Assembly (NCBI GenBank): GCA_023416575.1
Contig: JAEZHL010000055.1
Location: 1 to 9,342, forward strand
Reading direction: 5' to 3'
Origin: Pseudomonadota bacterium
GTDB lineage: Bacteria; Pseudomonadota; Alphaproteobacteria; Rhizobiales; Hyphomicrobiaceae
DNA: 9,342 bases
Below the pieces are notes generated by a model. It saw nothing but the letters and a program-made list of their open reading frames with translations. It had not been told where the DNA came from and searched no databases. Of this stretch, positions 6,414-9,342 are shown in pieces. The translations under genes were made by a program, and so were the position numbers. Position 1 is the first letter of the stretch. Every line of letters begins with the position of its first letter.

Positions 6414-6447
6414 TGGCACCCATTCCAGAGGTGCACTTGTGGCACCC
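6414..6447 (-). promoter_or_regulatory. Repeated octamer and hairpin in the livK leader
   Basis: TGGCACCC occurs twice on the + strand (6414-6421 and 6440-6447; GGGTGCCA on the coding strand), starting 26 bases apart. Between them is the palindrome GTGCAC (6431-6436), and GGTGC/GCACC can pair on the coding strand. All lie 29-62 bases upstream of the livK start. They could be an operator, an mRNA-stabilising fold raising livK over the genes before it, or chance. TGGCAC also resembles the -24 half of a sigma-54 promoter, but it faces away from livK and has no matching -12 element. Confidence 0.3.
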
Positions 6448-6481
6448 TTCAGGCGTATCCTCCTGACGCCCGATATTCCTC

Positions 6482-6510
6482 CGAATCCGGATCTAAGTCA
6501 CCCGGAATCG
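6482..6510 (-). repeat. Imperfect hairpin after the small membrane gene in the liv operon
   Basis: CGAATCCGG (6482-6490) and CCGGAATCG (6502-6510) pair at eight of nine positions around an 11-base loop, 7 bases beyond the stop of the small membrane gene. No T tract follows, so it is not a full terminator. Such intercistronic hairpins often protect mRNA ends or partly end transcription, but the function here is a guess. Confidence 0.35.
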
Positions 6511-6516
6511 AAACCT

Positions 6517-6885
6517 TCAAGTGGCATCTGAACTGGCTTTTCGGCGCCAGTTGAATGGACCGGCGAATGTGAAAATCCAGGAGTACTGCGTTGCAATCTG
6601 GATCGTTCGCATCCGCCTGAAACCCACCACAGCAAGAATAAACAGTACGAGAAAATCGACCAGCCAGTTTCGCAGCGGCGTGAGCGGTTCCTCCCACAAG
6701 GCAAAGTGAAGGAAGCGAACGCCTGCCGTCAGCAGCAGCGCATACACCGGCACCTGCCAGAACGGACGCCAGGTCTGCGCAATCGCCTTGCCAGTCACCC
6801 ACGCCGCCGAGCCGCCGAGAATGACGGTGAGCAGTGTGAAAACCCACAATCCATTCTCGCTCGAAACGTAGAGCCACTCGGGCAT
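6517..6885 (-). CDS. Small three-helix membrane protein inside the liv operon (possibly DUF6867)
   Basis: This 122-residue protein has three hydrophobic segments at about residues 11-32, 43-63 and 73-89. A conserved-looking aromatic and charged stretch (RFLHFALWEEPLTPLRNWLVD, 57-77) joins the second and third. The C-terminal third (90-122) is polar and basic and should lie in the cytoplasm. The ATG at 6885 is chosen because the strong GGAGGAG site (6898-6892) sits at ideal spacing; a TTG directly before it is too close. It starts 13 bases after the livF stop, so it is surely co-transcribed. From memory, small membrane proteins of family DUF6867 occupy this place beside liv genes in Hyphomicrobiales, and this looks like one, but I cannot confirm it. 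There is no ATP-binding or solute-binding motif. A role as an accessory subunit of the Liv permease is inferred from position only. Confidence 0.82.
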   Translation of the reverse strand: MPEWLYVSSENGLWVFTLLTVILGGSAAWVTGKAIAQTWRPFWQVPVYALLLTAGVRFLHFALWEEPLTPLRNWLVDFLVLFILAVVGFRRMRTIQIATQYSWIFTFAGPFNWRRKASSDAT

Positions 6886-6898
6886 CAACAGCTCCTCC

Positions 6899-7624
6899 TC
6901 AATGCCGCCCGCCCTCGAGATAGGCCGCCTGGACCTCCTGGCGTGCCAACAGCTCGCGCCCCGTCCCGGTCATCGTGATCAGTCCGTTCACCATCACGTA
7001 GCCGCGATCCGCGAGCCGGAGGGCGTGGAAGGCATTCTGCTCGACGAGGAAGATCGTCATACCATCCCGGCGATTGAGATCCCGCAGCACCTGGAAGATC
7101 TGCTTGACGATCAAGGGGGCCAGCCCGAGCGAGGGCTCGTCGAGCAGCAGCAGCTTGGGTCTGCCCATCAGCGCGCGAGCGATCGCCAGCATCTGCTGCT
7201 CACCGCCCGAAAGCGTGCCGCCGCGTTGATCGAGCCGCTCCTTGAGACGCGGGAACAGCGCGCACACACGTTCGAGATCCTCGCTGAAATGCTTGAGGCC
7301 GTTGACCTCGGCGCCCATCTGCAGGTTCTCGAGCACCGTCATGCGCGGGAAGATACGCCGCCCTTCCGGTGATTGGGCAATACGCATGCGCGCGATCTCA
7401 TGGGTCGGCATGCGCGTGATGTCGGTGCCGCCATAGATGATCCTGCCGTCCCGCGCGCGCGGATTGCCGAAGATCGTCATCATCAACGTCGACTTGCCAG
7501 CACCGTTGGCGCCGATCAGGGTAACGATCTCGCCCTGATTGACGTCGAGGTCCACGCCGCGCAGCGCAATGATGTTGCCGTAGTAGGTGGTGACACCCTT
7601 TACCGAAAGCAGTGGCTCGCTCAA
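6899..7624 (-). CDS. livF: Branched-chain amino acid ABC transporter ATP-binding protein LivF
   Basis: This 241-residue cytoplasmic ATPase is one of the two that drive the Liv importer. Visible motifs in order: Walker A GANGAGKS (38-45), Q-loop Gln84 in IAQSPEGRRIFP, signature LSGGEQQ (138-144), Walker B LLLLDEP (158-164) and SLGLAP just after it. The usual switch histidine is replaced by glutamine in LVEQNAF; this is normal for LivF, so the histidine comes only from LivG in the pair. The start is a TTG at 7624 that overlaps the livG stop (TTGA), with GGAGG seven bases before it. The frame stays open further upstream, but inside livG and without family similarity. The length matches the family norm of about 235-240 residues. 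The TTG start and the overlap suggest that translation depends on ribosomes finishing livG. Confidence 0.95.
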   Translation of the reverse strand: MSEPLLSVKGVTTYYGNIIALRGVDLDVNQGEIVTLIGANGAGKSTLMMTIFGNPRARDGRIIYGGTDITRMPTHEIARMRIAQSPEGRRIFPRMTVLENLQMGAEVNGLKHFSEDLERVCALFPRLKERLDQRGGTLSGGEQQMLAIARALMGRPKLLLLDEPSLGLAPLIVKQIFQVLRDLNRRDGMTIFLVEQNAFHALRLADRGYVMVNGLITMTGTGRELLARQEVQAAYLEGGRH

Positions 7625-8532
7625 ATTCCCACCTCCGCCTCGGCCTGCTCCACCTCTTCGTCCTCGACGCCAAGATATGCCGCGATCACCTTCGGGTCGT
7701 TGCGGATCTCGTCCGGGGTTCCGTCGGCGATCTTGGTGCCGTACTCGAGCACGACGATGTGATCGGAGATCTCCATCACGACGCTCATGTCGTGCTCGAT
7801 GAGGAGAACGGACGTCTGCTGCTCGTCCCGGATTGACCGTAGGAGCGCGTTGAGCTCCGCCGACTCGCGCGGATTGAGACCCGCGGCCGGCTCGTCGAGG
7901 CACAGCAACACCGGCTCCGTGCACATCGCGCGGGCGATTTCCAGCCGCCGCTGATCGCCATAGGCGAGCTCGCCCGCGGAAACATCGGCGCGGTCAATCA
8001 GATTGATCTTCTCCAGCCAATGGCAGGCTCGCTCGATGGCCGCCCGCTCCGCTGCCCGGTAGCTACCCGCGCCGAAGAGGCCGAGCAGTGAGAATCCGGA
8101 CGCGCGCATGAGCGGATTGTGCTGGGCGACGACCAAGTTCTCGAGAACGGTCATGCCGGAGAACAGGCGGATGTTCTGGAACGTGCGCGCGACCCGCGCC
8201 CGCGCCGCGATCTGGAAATCCGGCATGCGCTCGAGCAGGAACAGCCCCCGGTCATCGCGCGTGGCCCAGCGCTCACCGGTCCCGGTCAGCGCATCGATCT
8301 CCTCGGCCGTTGCCGCGACGGGATAGGCCAGGGAAATACGGCCGCTGCTCGGCTTGTAGAACCCCGTGATGCAATTGAAGACCGTGGTCTTCCCGGCACC
8401 GTTCGGCCCGATGATGGCGGTGATGTCGCCGCGCCCCACGACGAAGGACAGGTTGTTGACGGCGACGAGACCACCGAAGCGCATCGTGACATTTTCAACG
8501 GTCAGCAGCGGATCGGCGTGCCCCCGCATCAT
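7621..8532 (-). CDS. livG: Branched-chain amino acid ABC transporter ATP-binding protein LivG
   Basis: This 303-residue cytoplasmic ATPase is the partner of LivF. Motifs in order: Walker A GPNGAGKTT (42-50), Q-loop Gln119 in ARTFQNIRLF, signature LAYGDQRRLEIARAM (189-203; the YG form is usual for LivG), Walker B VLLCLDEP (208-215), and switch His247 in LLIEHDMSVVM. LivG is commonly near 255 residues. The extra length comes from an insert before the Q-loop (about 68-105, including GTGERWATRDDRGLFLLERMP) and an acidic C-terminal tail (VEDEEVEQAEAEV, 289-301). The ATG at 8532 overlaps the livM stop as ATGA and has AAGGAGG seven bases upstream on the - strand; a second ATG follows at once. The gene is transcribed between livM and livF as part of one operon. 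Confidence 0.95.
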   Translation of the reverse strand: MMRGHADPLLTVENVTMRFGGLVAVNNLSFVVGRGDITAIIGPNGAGKTTVFNCITGFYKPSSGRISLAYPVAATAEEIDALTGTGERWATRDDRGLFLLERMPDFQIAARARVARTFQNIRLFSGMTVLENLVVAQHNPLMRASGFSLLGLFGAGSYRAAERAAIERACHWLEKINLIDRADVSAGELAYGDQRRLEIARAMCTEPVLLCLDEPAAGLNPRESAELNALLRSIRDEQQTSVLLIEHDMSVVMEISDHIVVLEYGTKIADGTPDEIRNDPKVIAAYLGVEDEEVEQAEAEVGI

Positions 8533-9342
8533 CCGTGCCCCTCCTTCACGTGCTCGGCCGATATCGCTGCGCGGTTTTTCAGGAACACCGATGGCGCGCG
8601 GCTGGAGATCAGGCCGCGGGGCTTCCAGATCATGACGACGACCATCGCCAGGCCGAACAGCAGCATCCGGTATTGCGTCGGATCGAAATCCGGACCGAAG
8701 ATCATCTTCAGCCATTCGAGCTCGCGCAGGATCTCCGTTCCCCCGATCATGACCACGGCAGCGAGCGCGACGCCGAACTGACTGCCCATGCCGCCGAGCA
8801 CGACGATGGCGACGATGACGGCGCTCTCCATGAAGACGAAGGATTCAGGCGATATGAATCCCTGGCGCGCCGAGAAGAACGCTCCGGCGAAGCCCCCGAA
8901 CATGGCCCCGATCGCGAATGCGGTCAGCTTCGTCGTCACGGTATTGATGCCGAGCGCGCGGCAGGCGATCTCGTCCTCCCTGAGCGCTTCCCAAGCACGG
9001 CCGACCGGAAGCCGGCGCAGCCTTATGGTCACCCAGTTGGTCAGCAGCGCGAGCAACAGGATGATGTAGTAGAGAAAGATCGTGCGGTAGAGCGGGCTGA
9101 ACTCGAGCCCGAACACCGCCGCGAAACCCTGGTCGCTGGCATTGAAGGGAATGCCGAAGAAGGTCAGGCGGGGAATGCCCGAGATGCCCGCATATCCGCC
9201 GGTCAGGTCAATCCAATTGATGAGAACGAGGCGGATGATCTCACCGAATGCCAGAGTGACGATGGCGAGATAGTCCCCCCGCAGCCGCAGCACAGGGAAT
9301 CCGAGCAGAATGCCCCAGAATGCGGCCAATATCCCAGCGAGC
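8529..9342 (-). CDS. livM: Branched-chain amino acid ABC transporter permease LivM (5' end beyond window)
   Basis: About 270 C-terminal residues are visible; the frame is open to the right edge, so the true start lies outside. It is an inner-membrane permease that pairs with LivH (not in the window, probably next to the right) to form the amino acid channel. The visible part opens with a helix followed by GFPVLRLRGDYLAIVTLAFGEIIRL, a strong LivM hallmark. Further family features are a GGYAGISGIP loop and the cytoplasmic coupling segment WEALREDEIACRALGINTVTTKLTAFAIGAMFGG, which contacts the ATPases. Next come FISPESFVFMESAVIVAIVVLGGMGSQFG and a final helix ending in IWKPRGLI. A polar tail follows. 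The TTG at 9329 falls inside the conserved region and is not a start. The stop overlaps the livG start by four bases. Confidence 0.95.
   Translation of the reverse strand, partial: LAGILAAFWGILLGFPVLRLRGDYLAIVTLAFGEIIRLVLINWIDLTGGYAGISGIPRLTFFGIPFNASDQGFAAVFGLEFSPLYRTIFLYYIILLLALLTNWVTIRLRRLPVGRAWEALREDEIACRALGINTVTTKLTAFAIGAMFGGFAGAFFSARQGFISPESFVFMESAVIVAIVVLGGMGSQFGVALAAVVMIGGTEILRELEWLKMIFGPDFDPTQYRMLLFGLAMVVVMIWKPRGLISSRAPSVFLKNRAAISAEHVKEGHG

Noticed and set aside
6414..6447. TGGCAC motifs considered as sigma-54 promoters
   Set aside because: They point away from livK and no TTGC-type -12 element follows at the required spacing.
6899..7924. Extended 341-residue version of LivF
   Set aside because: The first 100 residues are an Arg-rich out-of-frame reading of livG; family similarity begins exactly at the TTG at 7624.
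1..9342. CRISPR arrays, insertion sequences, tRNA or rRNA genes, prophage or defence genes
   Set aside because: No regularly spaced repeats, transposase-like frames, tRNA-like folds or recognised defence domains were seen on either strand.

Overview
The window is about 9.3 kb of GC-rich bacterial DNA. The protein families and their arrangement suggest an alphaproteobacterium, most likely of the order Hyphomicrobiales (Rhizobiales), probably on the chromosome. That placement rests on recognising the proteins by eye, not on a search. I see no mobile element, CRISPR array, tRNA or rRNA. Almost everything serves solute uptake: two unrelated high-affinity transport systems lie side by side.

Layout from left to right. 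(1) Positions 1-759 (+) hold the 3' part of a TPR-containing protein of unknown role. (2) Positions 907-3251 (+) form a TRAP transporter membrane operon: a small permease (DctQ type), a large permease (DctM type, with a polar C-terminal tail), and a 69-residue two-helix membrane protein that I do not recognise. (3) A convergent intergenic stretch (3252-3466) is rich in hairpins and ends in a good bidirectional terminator. (4) The TRAP solute-binding protein lies on the opposite strand (3467-4573, -). It resembles the TakP/FcbT1 group, which bind 2-oxoacids and related carboxylates, and carries a Tat signal. (5) A 369-base spacer is followed by a 72-residue unknown protein (4943-5161, +) and a perfect 12-bp bidirectional terminator hairpin (5205-5238). 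(6) Positions 5267-9342 (-) hold a branched-chain amino acid type ABC operon transcribed right to left: livM (cut by the window edge), livG, livF, a small three-helix membrane protein, then the periplasmic binding protein livK. livH is not seen and is expected beyond the right edge.

How they work together. TRAP binding protein plus DctQ/DctM would import an organic acid using the sodium gradient. LivK delivers amino acids or a related amide or carboxylate ligand to LivH/LivM, powered by the ATPases LivF and LivG. livM-livG and livG-livF overlap by a few bases, and the next gene follows livF by 13 bases, so translation is probably coupled.

No clear new system is present. The best leads for something undescribed are the 69-residue membrane protein attached to the TRAP operon, the small membrane protein inside the liv operon, and the 72-residue cysteine-containing protein between the two transport loci.
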